Assembly: GCA_002314565.1 (NCBI GenBank)
Contig: DCGL01000158.1
Location: forward strand, 1 to 15,542
DNA length: 15,542 nt
Direction: 5' to 3'
Origin: Clostridiales bacterium UBA1779
Lineage (GTDB): Bacteria; Bacillota; Clostridia; Oscillospirales; CAG-272
The notes beneath the pieces are model-generated. The model ran no database searches, was not told the origin of the DNA, and worked only from the letters and a program-made list of their open reading frames with translations. A program made the translations under genes and the position numbers. Shown piece by piece: positions 15,034-15,542 of the stretch. How positions within the stretch are numbered: the stretch's first letter is position 1; each line of letters starts with the position of its first letter.

Positions 15034-15542
15034 CCTTATCCGCATACTCGCCGCACTTCCCGGTCTGTTTTATTTCCGACCGCGCATAATTTATGCAGGA
15101 GGGAAGCGAAGGCATTACCGCGGAGGTCTGCTCATCATTTCAAACCACATCTGCTTTTTCGACCCGGAATACTTATTATACGCCTTCTGGTACCGCCGCC
15201 TTTTCTTCGTCTGCATGAAGGAATTTTACTCGAATAAATTCAAGGCCTTCTGGTTCCGCTGCTTCGGCACCATCCCGATAGACAGGGAAAATCCGGGACT
15301 TGATTCTTTCCGAGAAATCACGGACGAGCTCAAAGCGGGCTCCGCCGTGACGGTATTCCCGGGCGGCCATATCGACAACTCGCAGACGGGAATAGACTCC
15401 TTCAAATCCGGAATGGTGCTGATGGCACTCAAAGCCGGGGTCCCCGTCCTTCCTGTCCTTCTCGTCCGCAAAAAGCATTGGTACTCGCGCCTCTGCGTCA
15501 TCGTCGGCGAGGCGGTTGACATAAAAAAAGAATGCGGCGCAA
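14990..15542 (+). CDS. Second PlsC-like acyltransferase (partial, runs off window)
   Basis: An open frame not interrupted to the window edge, 184 residues visible. It starts at TTG 14990, six bases after GGAGG, giving a 44-bp overlap with the preceding acyltransferase; the ATG at 15030 is in a frame that stops after 18 sense codons. The PlsC fold is shown by NHICFFD (H53, D58, the HX4D pair), GTIPIDR (93-99) and VLPVLLV. At the third motif, however, the usual FPEG is FPGGH (123-127), so the conserved acceptor-binding Glu is missing. About 20-60 residues of the C-terminus probably lie beyond the edge. It shares its layout with the preceding gene, but the sequences are divergent, so a recent duplication is unlikely. 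Confidence 0.85.
   Translation, partial: MKNGKNRIIYRLINDLIRILAALPGLFYFRPRIIYAGGKRRHYRGGLLIISNHICFFDPEYLLYAFWYRRLFFVCMKEFYSNKFKAFWFRCFGTIPIDRENPGLDSFREITDELKAGSAVTVFPGGHIDNSQTGIDSFKSGMVLMALKAGVPVLPVLLVRKKHWYSRLCVIVGEAVDIKKECGA

Noticed and set aside
15030..15086. ATGA overlap start at 15030 for the gene after the first acyltransferase
   Set aside because: That frame meets a stop after 18 sense codons, whereas the frame from TTG 14990 stays open and encodes clear PlsC motifs.

Overview
The window looks like a chromosomal segment of an anaerobic Gram-positive Clostridia-type bacterium, probably an Oscillospirales/Ruminococcaceae-like gut lineage. The evidence is indirect: a polyamine transporter with a PotC-PotD fusion, a type II pantothenate kinase, a DUF1836 regulator, an RqcH/NFACT protein, strong GGAGG ribosome-binding sites (including before TTG starts), consensus sigma-A promoters, and a MITE-like palindrome of a type I associate with such genomes. 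No phage, plasmid, transposase, CRISPR, tRNA or rRNA gene was seen. The species cannot be named from the sequence alone.

Layout. 1-497 has no gene; it is a tandem array of hairpin-forming units with an exact 52-bp period, entering from beyond the left edge. 504-626 holds three 41-bp tandem copies of an intrinsic terminator that close the leftward operon. 626-4715 (minus) is a polyamine ABC transporter operon, potA-potB-potCD, with 4-bp overlaps, its own promoter (4867-4895) and a leader with mutually exclusive hairpins. 4992-5651 (minus) is a DUF1836 regulator gene with a strong terminator, a perfect consensus promoter and a structured leader of about 180 nt. 5959-6816 (minus) is coaW. A 236-bp MITE-like element (6908-7143) sits between the divergent coaW and HAD-phosphatase promoters.

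The right half reads rightward. 7244-9843 is a HAD-IIA (NagD-type) phosphatase gene overlapped by rqcH, whose product tags stalled nascent chains. 9979-10242 is rpsT (ribosomal protein S20) with its own promoter and terminator. 10301-10422 is a 122-bp near-perfect palindrome built from 31-bp repeats. From a promoter at 10448-10476 runs a five-gene unit to the right edge: a two-helix membrane protein, a cytosolic transglutaminase-like protein, an acyl-activating AMP-forming enzyme with a fused acyl carrier domain, and two overlapping PlsC-type acyltransferases, the second cut by the window edge.

The best candidates for something undescribed are the five-gene acyl-transfer operon, which resembles a dismantled Aas enzyme carrying its own carrier protein plus a transglutaminase-like partner, and the 52-bp hairpin array, whose length register is strictly kept while its sequence drifts.
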